Assembly: GCA_020847555.1 (NCBI GenBank)
Contig: JADLBT010000491.1
Span: forward strand, 1 to 23,312
Origin: Gemmataceae bacterium
GTDB lineage: Bacteria; Planctomycetota; Planctomycetia; Gemmatales; Gemmataceae
Length of the DNA stretch: 23,312 nt
Reading direction: 5' to 3'
Within the stretch, counting starts at the first letter, position 1. Each line of letters begins with the position of its first letter. Positions 12,109-20,855 of this stretch are shown piece by piece. A program made the translations under genes and the position numbers. Under the pieces are notes generated by a model, which worked only from the letters and a program-made list of their open reading frames with translations, was not told where the DNA came from and searched no databases.

Positions 12109-13893
12109 TTACGACTTCATTGCCTCACTCACCGCGTCTTCCATCTGCTTCAGCCCCGGCGGGATGCGCCTCAGCGCCAGCTGCAGGCGCTCATACGCGG
12201 ACCCGCCAGTCGCCGGCCACTGGCCCAGCCACTCCGCCAGCGGCGCCGAGAGGTACTGCGTCACCATCGCCTGCTGGCGCTGGCGGGCCTGCTCGCGCTG
12301 GTTCTCGACGTAGGACTTGCCCAGCAGCTCGACCAGCTGGTGCGACACCGACGCCGCCAGCGGCACCAGCACCACGTCCCAGACGCTCAGCCCGCCGGCC
12401 AGGACGGCCCCGGTGATCGAGGCCACCTCCAGCGCGAACTTGGTGCCGCGCAGCGTGTTCAGCGCGACCGGGTTCTTCTCCAGATCCTCGTAGATGCTGC
12501 GGGCAGTACGATCGACCTCCTCGCCGACGCCCATCTGAAACAGGTTGAAGCCCTGCTCGAAGCGGTCGCGCGCCTGCTCCGCCAGCCCACTGGCGAACCC
12601 CTGGTTGATGTGCGCCCAGACCGGGTGCTCGTGGGCATGCTGGGCCGCCTCCTTGCGCAGCAGATCGAGCCATCCGCCGAGCGCCTGTTCCAGCACCGGC
12701 CGCTCGGGCATGCCCGGCGCTTCCTGGCGACGGAACGCCCGGCCGAACAGCCCCTTGAGCAGCCGGTACGGCGTCCGGACCACGTACAGAACTCCGCCCA
12801 AAATCTTGCCGATGCCCGGCAGCTCCAGCAGCTCGAGAAGGCGCACCAGCGCCTGGTCGAAGCGGTGGAACCGTTCAGTCGTCAGAAACTCGCGCCGGTA
12901 GCGCGTATCGAACTCGAGCTGGCCGCGGCCGACGGCGCTGCGCCACGCCTCCAGCGCCGCCAGGTCGTTGCGGGCGACGCCGAGCAGCTCGTCCTGGTGG
13001 GCGAGCAGGTAGTTCATCGCCGAGCGGACGCTGCGCCGGCGGGCGATGGCTGCCGGGCTGCCGAGCACGGCGACCTGGTTGAGCAGCGGGATGCGGTACT
13101 GGGCCGCCTGGTGGACCGGGTCGGCGAGCTGGGCCGGCGTCAGGAACGGCACCGTCAGGCAGGCGATCGCGCTGCCGGTCACGCGCCCGAGCACCTCCTT
13201 GCGGAAGTGCTCGACGAACGCCGGCGCGTCGGCCGGGCGCATCTTCGTCAGGCAGACGACGACCGCCTTGCCGGCGCGGAGCAGGACATGGAGGAACTGC
13301 GTCGGCACCTCGTCGTTGTAGCGCTCGTCGCTGGCGACGTAAACGATGACGTCGGCGAGGGCAGCCACCTCCAGCAGGCGCGGGACGTAGTCGGCCGCCG
13401 CCCAGGTGGTCATGTCGGGGCAGTCCCAGACGACGAAGTCCTGCAGCAGGGTGAAGGTGCCGGGCGCCTCGGCAACGCGGCGGACCTGGTAGACGTCGGC
13501 GTCGAGGCTGGCGGGGCTGACGCGGGTCAGGCGCTGGAGCGGACCGAGGAAGCCGAGGTGGGCGGGCCAGTTGCCGCCGCCGCTGGGGCCGGTGTAAGCG
13601 ATGGGGTGGCGGGTGAAGCCGGCCTGCGGGTTGGCCTCGGCCATGACGGCGCCGCTGAGCAGGTTGGCGACGGTGCTCTTGCCGGACCCGGCGCCGCCGA
13701 CGACCGCGACGTGCAGCGGCACCGGCGCCTGGCCGTCGAGGAACGGCCCGACGCAGTTGCGCACCAGCGCCGCGGCGAAACGCAGCCGGCCGGCCTGGTT
13801 GGCCTGTTCGGACTGCTGCCGGCTGTGTTCCTCCAGCCAGCCCAGATCCTCCGCGAGCTGGCTGATCAGAGTGCGAATCGCCACGTGGTCCAT
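12109..13893 (-). CDS. P-loop GTPase-like protein, partner of the membrane GTPase
   Basis: A 594-residue protein. The P-loop GGAGSGKS (66-73) and DCPD (157-160) are clear. The fourth motif, expected as NKxD, reads TKMR (216-219), so guanine specificity is doubtful. After the nucleotide-binding domain the protein is mostly helical, with a glycine-rich hydrophobic patch LELPGIGKILGGVLYVV (near 385), basic residues after it, and another hydrophobic stretch SITGAVLAGGLSVWDVVLVP (near 505), both possible membrane contacts. The ATG at 13893 is preferred; longer forms would translate the palindrome just upstream. Two adjacent GTPases of unlike type, same strand, resemble the paired dynamin-like proteins of bacteria, where two partners form hetero-oligomers. 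The role is not known. Confidence 0.8.
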   Translation of the reverse strand: MDHVAIRTLISQLAEDLGWLEEHSRQQSEQANQAGRLRFAAALVRNCVGPFLDGQAPVPLHVAVVGGAGSGKSTVANLLSGAVMAEANPQAGFTRHPIAYTGPSGGGNWPAHLGFLGPLQRLTRVSPASLDADVYQVRRVAEAPGTFTLLQDFVVWDCPDMTTWAAADYVPRLLEVAALADVIVYVASDERYNDEVPTQFLHVLLRAGKAVVVCLTKMRPADAPAFVEHFRKEVLGRVTGSAIACLTVPFLTPAQLADPVHQAAQYRIPLLNQVAVLGSPAAIARRRSVRSAMNYLLAHQDELLGVARNDLAALEAWRSAVGRGQLEFDTRYRREFLTTERFHRFDQALVRLLELLELPGIGKILGGVLYVVRTPYRLLKGLFGRAFRRQEAPGMPERPVLEQALGGWLDLLRKEAAQHAHEHPVWAHINQGFASGLAEQARDRFEQGFNLFQMGVGEEVDRTARSIYEDLEKNPVALNTLRGTKFALEVASITGAVLAGGLSVWDVVLVPLAASVSHQLVELLGKSYVENQREQARQRQQAMVTQYLSAPLAEWLGQWPATGGSAYERLQLALRRIPPGLKQMEDAVSEAMKS

Positions 13894-13911
13894 AGGCTCT
13901 CTGAGCAGGGA

Positions 13912-13982
13912 AAAGCCCACGGGTGGCGTCCCGTGGGTCAAGTCGCTGGCGCTACGCCCACGGGACGCCACCCGTGGGCTTT
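13912..13982. repeat. Large perfect palindrome (26-bp arms) in the GTPase leader
   Basis: Arms 13912-13937 and 13957-13982 are exact reverse complements around a 19-base loop that itself contains a near-palindrome (GTCGCTGGCGCTAC). Each arm also contains a smaller self-complementary CCCACGGG/CCCGTGGG pair. The left arm matches the repeat at 12053. It lies 18 bases upstream of the GTPase start codon. The remaining 50 bases to thiO (13983-14033) show no gene. Confidence 0.85.
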
Positions 13983-14033
13983 ATTGTGTCTGCTGCCCCC
14001 TGACCCCTATTCCCTGCATTCTAACGAATCCAC

Positions 14034-15149
14034 TCAGGAACGCAGCGCCGGGGCGGCGCCCGGGCGGTCCGGGCGGAACGGGTCGAGCGGCACTGTCGGC
14101 GGTTGGCCGAGGAGGAGTTCCTTCATCGCCAGGGCCGTTCCCGGCGAGAGCTGGATGCCCGCGCGGAAGTGGCCGGCGGCAACGAAGAGGTTATCGACTC
14201 CCGGCACCGGCCCCAGGAACGGCAGTCCATCCGGGCTGCCCGGCCGCAGACCCGCCCAGCACCGCTCCAGGTGAGCGCTCGCCAGGGCAGGGACAAGGCG
14301 ACACGCCAGGCCCAGCAGGTCGCTGACCGCGGCGGCGGTGGTCCGCTTGTCGAAGCCGACGTCCTCCTCGGTCGAGCCGACCAGCACGCGCCCGTCCGGG
14401 CGCGGCACAAGGTAACGGGCGCCCCAGAGCAGGACGCGACGGAAGAGGGGCACGCCCGCGTTCAGCAGCGCGATCTGGCCCCGAACCGGGCGGATGCCGG
14501 GACGCCAGCCGGCCTGTTCCAGCAGCGGATCGGTCCACGCGCCCGCCGCGAGCAGAACCTGTCCGGCCTCGATGCGCCCCGCCGCGGTCCGCACAGCCGC
14601 GACGCGCGCGCCGCGCACCTCCAGAGCATGGGCGGAACAACCCGAACGCAGCTGGACGCCCCACCCCGCGCAGCCGGCGCAAAGCGCCTTGAGGTGGCGC
14701 GGGTTGCGCAGCTGGGCCATCTCCGGCAGGTGGAACCCGGCACCCAGCCCGGAGGCCAGTGCCGGTTCGAGGCGGCGGAGGCCCATCTCGTCGAGGCGCT
14801 CCACCCGGATACCGCCGCCGCGCCACTCCTCGGCCGAGTCGGGGCTCTCGCTGGTGAACTCGAGTCCGCCGCACTGCCGATACCCATTATCGACGCCGGT
14901 GCGGTCGCGCAGTTCGGCGGACAGGGTCGGAAACAGGGCGGCTCCGTGAGCCCGGAGCTGGTCGAAGGGCGTCGATGCGGCGGCGGGATTGCCGGGAGGC
15001 AGGATGCCGGCGCCAGCCCAGGAGGCCTCCTGGCCAGGGTCGCCCCGGTCGATCACCACGACGCGCGCCCCCTCGCGGCCCAGGAAATACGCGGTCGTCA
15101 GCCCGATCACGCCGCCGCCGACGATGAGAATGTCTGCTCGCTCGGTCAT
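14034..15149 (-). CDS. thiO: Glycine oxidase ThiO
   Basis: A 371-residue FAD enzyme of the D-amino acid oxidase family, of normal ThiO length. The dinucleotide-binding motif IVGGGVIGLTTAYFL begins at residue 9 and is followed by VVVIDRG, the acidic end of the second strand. EASWAGAGIL (41-50) is the ThiO flavin contact region. Further on come LLAAGAWTD, WAGLRPGSPDGLPFLGPVPG and the C-terminal GHFRAGIQLSPGTA, typical of ThiO. The enzyme oxidises glycine to iminoglycine for the thiazole ring of thiamine. No other thi genes lie next to it here. The ATG at 15149 has no strong ribosome binding site. The gene is divergent from the metal efflux operon, with 190 bases between them. Confidence 0.88.
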   Translation of the reverse strand: MTERADILIVGGGVIGLTTAYFLGREGARVVVIDRGDPGQEASWAGAGILPPGNPAAASTPFDQLRAHGAALFPTLSAELRDRTGVDNGYRQCGGLEFTSESPDSAEEWRGGGIRVERLDEMGLRRLEPALASGLGAGFHLPEMAQLRNPRHLKALCAGCAGWGVQLRSGCSAHALEVRGARVAAVRTAAGRIEAGQVLLAAGAWTDPLLEQAGWRPGIRPVRGQIALLNAGVPLFRRVLLWGARYLVPRPDGRVLVGSTEEDVGFDKRTTAAAVSDLLGLACRLVPALASAHLERCWAGLRPGSPDGLPFLGPVPGVDNLFVAAGHFRAGIQLSPGTALAMKELLLGQPPTVPLDPFRPDRPGAAPALRS

Positions 15150-15274
15150 GAAGTTGTTATAGGCGCGTGCGCCAGGCTGGTGCGAGCGCCCGCGGCGGAC
15201 GAGCCAGCGTCTGGCCCGGCGCCGGCGCTCCGGGTTGGTCCGATGGCACCGGACAGATACTCATTTTTAGCCTG

Positions 15275-15303
15275 TTGCGGCTGGTGCCGGCCGTGAATAG
15301 AAT
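15275..15303 (+). promoter_or_regulatory. Sigma-70-type promoter of the metal efflux operon
   Basis: TTGCGG at 15275-15280 and TAGAAT at 15298-15303 stand 17 bases apart, the ideal spacing, with transcription expected near 15310, about 30 bases before the first gene. No clear operator was seen. Confidence 0.55.
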
Positions 15304-15339
15304 GTATGTGGTGATACCGCAAGGCAAGCACTACCGACC

Positions 15340-15798
15340 ATGTGGTCCTTCAACAACAGCCCTGTAGTCCGGTGGGGGCTGGTGAGTTGGCTACTCCTCA
15401 TCAGCACCGCGCCTGCGGTGTGCGATCAGCACGCGGGCGGCGACGTCCCCCACGTACACGGCCTGAACCTTTTCCCTCTCCCCATACCAACCGCAGATGA
15501 GACTTCCCCCTGCCGCCGGCATTTCCACCTGGTAATTCTCGGTGTGGAATTTTACCTCGCGGGCGACCACGACGGCCGCCCCTCGCCCGACCCCATCAGC
15601 AGCCCCGCCCTGACCGCGGAGAGCCTGCCCGGCCCGTCAAGCTGGGACAACACCGCCTCGGTCGATGCCGTTCCTGACACCTCTCTGCCGCCCCTTGCGG
15701 CCGCCGCCTCGGCCGGATGCTTGCCTGATTCACCCTTCACGGCCGATTCCCTCTGCGACCTGGCGCACGGCCACCGTTCCGGCGCCCAGCGCTGCTAA
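15340..15798 (+). CDS. Exported His-rich protein at the head of the czc operon
   Basis: A 152-residue protein. The N-terminus is an export signal (RWGLVSWLLLISTAPAVC, about 11-28) with possible cleavage near residue 28, or a lipid-modified Cys there. The mature part carries HxH-type clusters that could bind metal: HAGGDVPHVHG (31-41), HFH (61-63), DHD (76-78) and HGH (143-145), and several Cys; the second half is rich in Pro and Ser. It is not a family I can name. Its place before czcB and czcA and its likely promoter make a periplasmic metal-binding accessory the best guess. The ATG at 15340 has only a weak ribosome binding site. The next gene starts 195 bases later. Confidence 0.65.
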   Translation: MWSFNNSPVVRWGLVSWLLLISTAPAVCDQHAGGDVPHVHGLNLFPLPIPTADETSPCRRHFHLVILGVEFYLAGDHDGRPSPDPISSPALTAESLPGPSSWDNTASVDAVPDTSLPPLAAAASAGCLPDSPFTADSLCDLAHGHRSGAQRC

Positions 15799-15851
15799 TC
15801 CCTCCCCGTTCTACCGCAAACTTAGAGCTAACAGACCAAACGCGATGGTTT

Positions 15852-15916
15852 CGACGAGCCGGAGCATCGGCGACGGTGTCGTCAACTATTCCGTCGCTGA
15901 CGCTTGCGGCTCGTCG
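15852..15916. repeat. Imperfect inverted repeat before czcB
   Basis: Outer arms CGACGAGCCG (15852-15861) and CGGCTCGTCG (15907-15916) and inner arms GCGACGG (15870-15876) and CCGTCGC (15891-15897) can form one interrupted hairpin. It sits in the 194-base gap between the His-rich gene and czcB, where no other gene is visible. Confidence 0.6.
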
Positions 15917-15992
15917 CGGTTTTGTCCGCCGGCTCTTGGCCGCGGCGTGTCCGGGTGGACACGCCCGCCCCCCTTGTCGAGGACCAGGTATC

Positions 15993-17519
15993 ATGAGCAC
16001 CGCACGCCTATCTCGTCCGGACCTGCTCCTTTCTCCGACTGCTCGCAGGGGCCTGCTCGGACTGGCCCTGTTCGTCGGCGGGGCAGCCGCCTGCTACGGC
16101 GCCCTCACCTTGACCGGGACGGGGCTTTCGTCGCAGCCCGGGCCGGCGGTCGCGGGCCACCACGATCCGAAGGCCGCAGCCCCGTCCGCCGACGACCCGA
16201 CGACCGTCCGCCTACCCCAGTCCCGCTGGGCCGCCGCGGGCGTGCAGATCCGGCCGGCCGAGAGCGCTCCGCTGGTCGAGCGGGTCTGGCGCACCGGCAA
16301 GGTCGCGCTCAACGCGGACCGCGTCGCGCACGTCTCGCCGCTCGTCGAAGGGGTCGTGCGCGAGGTGCCGGTGCGCCTCGGCCAGGACGTCAAGGCGGGG
16401 GAAGTTCTCGCCATCCTCGACAGCAAGGAGGTGGGGCAAGCGCGACTCGATCTCGTCAAGAGCCGACTCGCCCTGACCTTTGCGACCGCGAATGACGAGC
16501 GGGCGCGGACGATCCGCACCAACGCGGATGCTCTCCTTGCGGCCCTGGCGGAGAACGTGCCGATCGCGGAGATCGATCGGCGCTTCCGCGGCCGCGACCT
16601 CGGCGAGTGGCGGCAGCAGCTCATCACCGCCTGCTCGCGCTGGCTGCACACGCGCACGCGCTTCGAGAGCCTGCGCGACCTGCGCAAAACGGGAGCCATT
16701 TCCGAGGAGAACGTCCGCCAGGCCCGGGCCGACCACGAAGCCGCGGAGGCGACCTACCAGGCGCTACGCGAGGAGATCGCGTTCCAGAACCGCCAGCAGG
16801 CCCGCGCCGCCGAGCAGAAACTGCGCGAGGCCCAGACAGCCGTCACCCTGAGCCTGACGCACCTGCTGATGATGGGCTTCTCCCGGGCCGAGGTCGAGGC
16901 GACAGATCTGGCGACGGACGGCCAGAACGTTTCGCTCTACCCGATCCGGGCTCCGTTCGCCGGGACGGTCGTCAAGAAGCACGCCACGCTATCGGAGCGC
17001 GTCGGTCCGCAGGGGCAGGTGTTTGAGATCGTGGACCTCAGCACCGTCTGGATCGAGGCGGACGTGCCCGAGGGCGACATCCCGCTCCTGCACGGTCTGG
17101 CGGGCCAGAAACTGCCGTTCCGAGCCGCTGGCGGCAAGACCCCGCTCGCGGCGGCTGAGGTCTTCTACACCGGCGACCTGATGGACAAAGCGACGCGAAC
17201 GGTCACCCTGCGGGCGGCCGTCGCCAACCCCGGACGCCGGCTCAAACCGGGCATGTTCGTCGAGGTGCAGCTCGCGCGCAGCCCCGGGGCTCCCGTCGTC
17301 CAGGTGCCGGCGTCGGCGGTGCAGCGCCACGACAACCAGGCGTTCGTTTTCGTCCATCACGGCGGCGACGAGTTTCGCCGCGCGAACGTGACGCTGGGGC
17401 GCGAATCCGGCGGCGCGGTCGCGGTCACGGCCGGACTGCGGGCCGGCGAGCGCGTGGCGGTCGAGGGAGGCTTCGCCCTGAAGTCCGAGATGCTGCGCAG
17501 CCTGATGAGCGGCGATTGA
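15993..17519 (+). CDS. czcB: Metal RND efflux membrane fusion protein, CzcB/CusB type
   Basis: A 508-residue periplasmic adaptor. One hydrophobic segment near the N-terminus (about 20-42) anchors or exports it. Then come a first beta/lipoyl half-motif (VAHVSPLVEGVVREVPVRLGQDVKAGEVLAIL), a long alpha-helical hairpin (about 150-300, rich in Glu, Arg, Ala), the second lipoyl half (YPIRAPFAGTVVKK), a beta-barrel region (VDLSTVWIEADVPEGDI) and a membrane-proximal domain with LKPGMFVEVQL. This is the order of RND adaptors, and the next gene is the matching pump. The longer frame from 15876 would include the inverted repeat; the ATG at 15993 follows AGG closely. The helical hairpin is longer than in many CusB proteins. 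The metal is not predictable from sequence alone. Confidence 0.92.
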   Translation: MSTARLSRPDLLLSPTARRGLLGLALFVGGAAACYGALTLTGTGLSSQPGPAVAGHHDPKAAAPSADDPTTVRLPQSRWAAAGVQIRPAESAPLVERVWRTGKVALNADRVAHVSPLVEGVVREVPVRLGQDVKAGEVLAILDSKEVGQARLDLVKSRLALTFATANDERARTIRTNADALLAALAENVPIAEIDRRFRGRDLGEWRQQLITACSRWLHTRTRFESLRDLRKTGAISEENVRQARADHEAAEATYQALREEIAFQNRQQARAAEQKLREAQTAVTLSLTHLLMMGFSRAEVEATDLATDGQNVSLYPIRAPFAGTVVKKHATLSERVGPQGQVFEIVDLSTVWIEADVPEGDIPLLHGLAGQKLPFRAAGGKTPLAAAEVFYTGDLMDKATRTVTLRAAVANPGRRLKPGMFVEVQLARSPGAPVVQVPASAVQRHDNQAFVFVHHGGDEFRRANVTLGRESGGAVAVTAGLRAGERVAVEGGFALKSEMLRSLMSGD

Positions 17520-17544
17520 TTCAGGCGAGACACGACTCCTCCTC

Positions 17545-17569
17545 CCCCTCTCCCCTCGTGGGAGAGGGG
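17545..17569. repeat. CTCCCC/GGGGAG hairpin with G-runs
   Basis: Arms CCCCTCTCCC and GGGAGAGGGG (17545-17554, 17560-17569) around CTCGT, followed by long G-runs up to 17582. It belongs to the same family as the repeat at 1421-1496. It lies in the 106-base gap between czcB and czcA and may lower read-through between them. Confidence 0.65.
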
Positions 17570-17625
17570 TTGGGGGGGAGGGAGCCTACGCCCGCGCTTC
17601 CGGATCCGCACCACCGGAGACACCC

Positions 17626-20600
17626 ATGATCGGCAACATTATTGATCTGGCCCTGAACAACCGCTTCGTGGTGATCCTGAGCACCCTTCTGCTGGTCGCG
17701 GGCGGCGTCTGGGCGATGGTGAACCTGCCCATCGACGCCGTCCCCGACGTGACCAACGTCCAGGTGCAGGTGATGACCACCGCCCCGGCGCTCGGCCCCG
17801 AGGAGATGGAGCAGTTCGTCACCTTCCCGGTCGAGACGGCGATGAGCGGGGTGCCGCGCGTCGAGGAGATCCGGTCCGTCTCGCAGTTCGGGCTGTCGGT
17901 GGTGACGGTAGTCTTCGCGGAGGGGACCGACATCTACTGGGCGCGACAGCAGGTGGGCGAGCGCCTGCAGACGGCGCGCGAGAACATTCCGGCCGGCGTC
18001 GGTAATCCGGCGCTCGGGCCGATCACCACCGGCCTGGGCGAGATCTACCAGTTCGAGGTCCGCGCCAAACCCGGGTACACCTACAGCCTGATGCAGCTGC
18101 GCGAGATCCTCGACTGGATCATCGCCTACCAGCTGCGCAGCGTCCCGGGCGTCATCGAGATCAACACCAGCGGCGGCGAGCTGAAGACGTATGAGGTGCA
18201 GCTGGACGCGAACCGGCTGGCGGAGTACCGCGTCCCGATCAACCATGTTTTCGAGGCGCTGCGGCAGAACAACGCGAACGAGGGCGGCGGCTACCTCATC
18301 CTGCACGGCCAGGAGCAGCGCGTCGTCCGCGGAGAGGCGCTGCTCCAGTCGCTCGACGAGATCCGCAACATCGTCCTCGACACCCGCGGCGACGGGACGC
18401 CGGTCTACGTGCGCGATGTGGCGAACGTGCGCTTCGCCCCGCGGCTGCGCCAGGGGGCCGTCACGCGCGACGGCCGCGGCGAGGGCGTGGTCGGCATCGT
18501 CATGCTGCTGGCCGGGGCGAACGCTCGGGTCGTCGTGGACCGGGTCAAGGATCGCCTCGGCGAGATCGAGAAGACGCTGCCGGAGGGGGTCTACATCGAC
18601 CCGTTCTACGACCGCACCGAACTCGTCCGGCGCACCATCCACACCCTCGCGCACAACCTGGTCGAGGGCGGCATCCTCGTCGTCGTCGTGCTGCTGGTAC
18701 TGCTCGGCAGCCTGCGGGCCGGGCTGATCGTCGCGCTGGCGGTGCCGCTGTCGATGCTCGGGGCGTTCGTCGGCATGCTCTACGCCGACCTGTCCGGGAA
18801 CCTGATGAGCCTGGGCGCGATCGACTTCGGGCTGATCGTGGACGGCTCGGTAGTGCTGATCGAGAACGTCGTGCGCCGCGTCGCCGAGCACCGCCACGCG
18901 CGCGGCGGCGGGCGGGCGCCACTGGAGGTGATCCGCACCGCGTGCAAGGAGGTCGCACGTCCGGTCGTCTTCGGCGTCGGCATCATCCTCATCGTCTATC
19001 TGCCGATCCTGTCGCTGCGCGGCCTCGAAGGAAAGATGTTCCGGCCGATGGCCCTGACCGTCATCTTCGCCCTGCTGACGTCGCTGGTGCTGGCCCTGAC
19101 GCTGATGCCGGTGCTGGCGTCGCTGTACCTGCGCACGGTCAGCGAGAAGGAGCCGTTCCTGGTGCGCTGGGTCAAGCGGGTCTACCAGCCGGCGCTGGCG
19201 TTCGTCATGGGCCGGCCGCGCGCCACCCTGGCGTGTGCGGTGGGCGTGTTCGCGGCCAGCGTCGGTGTGGCGGCCACCCTGGGGGCGGTGTTCATCCCGA
19301 AGCTGGACGAGGGGGCGATCGCCTTGCAGGCCGTTCGGCTGCCGAGCGTGTCGCTGGAAGCGTCGGTGCAGATGACGACGCAGATTGAGAAGACGCTGCG
19401 GAAGTTCCCAGAGGTGGAGACGGTCGTCTGCAAGACCGGCCGGCCGGAGATCGCCAACGATCCGATGCCGGTGAACCTGACGGACCTCTACGTCGGCCTG
19501 CGGCCGCCCGAGACGTGGCGGTTCGCTACCAAGGAGGAGCTGATCGACGCGATGGAGAAGGCGCTGGAGGCGGAGGTGCCGAGCAACGCCTTCAGCTTCT
19601 CCCAGCCGATCGAACTGCGTGTCGCCGAGCTGGTGGCGGGCGTCCGGTCGGACATCGGTATCAGCCTGTACGGCGACGACCTGCGCACCCTCGGCGCGAA
19701 GGCGGAGGAGATCGTCCGCGTGCTGAACAAGGTGCCCGGAGCGGAGGACGTGCAGGCCGAACGGACGGCCGGACTGCCGTACCTGCGAGCGATCGTGAAG
19801 CGCAACCAGATCGCCCGCCACGGGATCAACGCGCGCGACGTGCTGGACGCGGTGGCGGCCCTCGGCGGCAAGGAGGTCGGCCAGGTGTTCGAGGGGCAGC
19901 GGCGCTTCCCGCTGCAGGTGCGCTTCGGCCCGGGGTGGCGCGCCGACCTGGAGAAGATCCGCCAGATCCGTATCGCCGACCCAAAGGGGCGGCAGATCCC
20001 GCTGGAAGAGCTGGTCTACCTGGAGCTGGAGGACGGCCCGGCCCAGATCAGCCGTGACGCGGTCCGCCGCCGCACGCTGGTCCAGTGCAACGTCCGCGGC
20101 CGCGACATCGCCAGCTTCGTCCAGGAGGCGCGGGCGGTGGTCGAGCGCGAGGTACGCCTGCCGCCGGGCTACACGCTCACCTGGGGCGGGCAGTTCAAGA
20201 ACCTGCAGGAGGCGAGCCTGCGGCTGACGATCGCGGTGCCGCTGGCGCTGTTCCTGATCTTCGCCATCCTGCACCTGACGTTCCACTCGCTGCGCCTGGC
20301 CCTGCTCATCTTCCTGAACGTGCCGATGGCGGCGACGGGCGGCATCCTGGCGCTGTGGCTGCGCGGGCTGCCGTTCTCGATCTCGGCCGGCGTCGGGTTC
20401 ATCGCCCTGTTCGGGGTGGCGGTCCTCAACGGCGTCGTGCTGGTGAACTACATCGTGGAGCTGCGGAAGGGGGGACTCGACGCGCCCCGGGCCGCGTTCG
20501 AGGGCGCGCTGGCGCGGCTGCGGCCGGTGCTGATGACGGCGCTGGTGGCGACACTCGGGTTCGTGCCGATGGCCCTTTCGACGAGTGCCGGGGCCGAGGT

Positions 20601-20727
20601 GCAGCGCCCGCTGGCGACGGTCGTGATCGGCGGACTCATCACCTCCAGCGCGCTCACCCTGTTCGTCCTGCCGGCAATTTATCGCTGGTTCGACCCGCCG
20701 CGACCCGCCGCGGAGAGTGCCGACTGA
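17626..20727 (+). CDS. czcA: Heavy-metal RND efflux pump, CzcA/CusA family
   Basis: A 1033-residue inner-membrane transporter of full normal length. The N-terminus (NRFVVILSTLLLVAGGVWAM) is the first membrane helix, followed by the family signature PIDAVPDVTNVQVQV. The proton-relay motif of heavy-metal RND pumps is intact in the fourth helix: DFGLIVDGSVVLIEN with D400, D406 and E413. Two large periplasmic parts and helix clusters near 340-530 and 870-1025 complete the usual plan. It exports metal ions from the periplasm or cytoplasm, driven by protons, together with CzcB; no outer-membrane CzcC gene is in the window. CGGAGA six bases before the ATG decides the start. Which metal is exported (Co/Zn/Cd or Cu/Ag) I cannot tell. 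Confidence 0.95.
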   Translation: MIGNIIDLALNNRFVVILSTLLLVAGGVWAMVNLPIDAVPDVTNVQVQVMTTAPALGPEEMEQFVTFPVETAMSGVPRVEEIRSVSQFGLSVVTVVFAEGTDIYWARQQVGERLQTARENIPAGVGNPALGPITTGLGEIYQFEVRAKPGYTYSLMQLREILDWIIAYQLRSVPGVIEINTSGGELKTYEVQLDANRLAEYRVPINHVFEALRQNNANEGGGYLILHGQEQRVVRGEALLQSLDEIRNIVLDTRGDGTPVYVRDVANVRFAPRLRQGAVTRDGRGEGVVGIVMLLAGANARVVVDRVKDRLGEIEKTLPEGVYIDPFYDRTELVRRTIHTLAHNLVEGGILVVVVLLVLLGSLRAGLIVALAVPLSMLGAFVGMLYADLSGNLMSLGAIDFGLIVDGSVVLIENVVRRVAEHRHARGGGRAPLEVIRTACKEVARPVVFGVGIILIVYLPILSLRGLEGKMFRPMALTVIFALLTSLVLALTLMPVLASLYLRTVSEKEPFLVRWVKRVYQPALAFVMGRPRATLACAVGVFAASVGVAATLGAVFIPKLDEGAIALQAVRLPSVSLEASVQMTTQIEKTLRKFPEVETVVCKTGRPEIANDPMPVNLTDLYVGLRPPETWRFATKEELIDAMEKALEAEVPSNAFSFSQPIELRVAELVAGVRSDIGISLYGDDLRTLGAKAEEIVRVLNKVPGAEDVQAERTAGLPYLRAIVKRNQIARHGINARDVLDAVAALGGKEVGQVFEGQRRFPLQVRFGPGWRADLEKIRQIRIADPKGRQIPLEELVYLELEDGPAQISRDAVRRRTLVQCNVRGRDIASFVQEARAVVEREVRLPPGYTLTWGGQFKNLQEASLRLTIAVPLALFLIFAILHLTFHSLRLALLIFLNVPMAATGGILALWLRGLPFSISAGVGFIALFGVAVLNGVVLVNYIVELRKGGLDAPRAAFEGALARLRPVLMTALVATLGFVPMALSTSAGAEVQRPLATVVIGGLITSSALTLFVLPAIYRWFDPPRPAAESAD

Positions 20728-20855
20728 CCCGACGCGGCGCCCGGTTGACTTCTGCTCTTTGTGACCTACGCTTGAGCAGTCATTCTGTTTGCCTCCCCCT
20801 CGTTCGGCACCTGGTTACCCTGGCCCCCGTCGCGACCTCGTCTCCGGAGGCGAAC

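Noticed and set aside
17521..20286. A 921-residue minus-strand frame opposite czcA
   Set aside because: It is low in hydrophobic structure, rich in Arg, Gln, His and Asp, and lies opposite a full-length RND pump.
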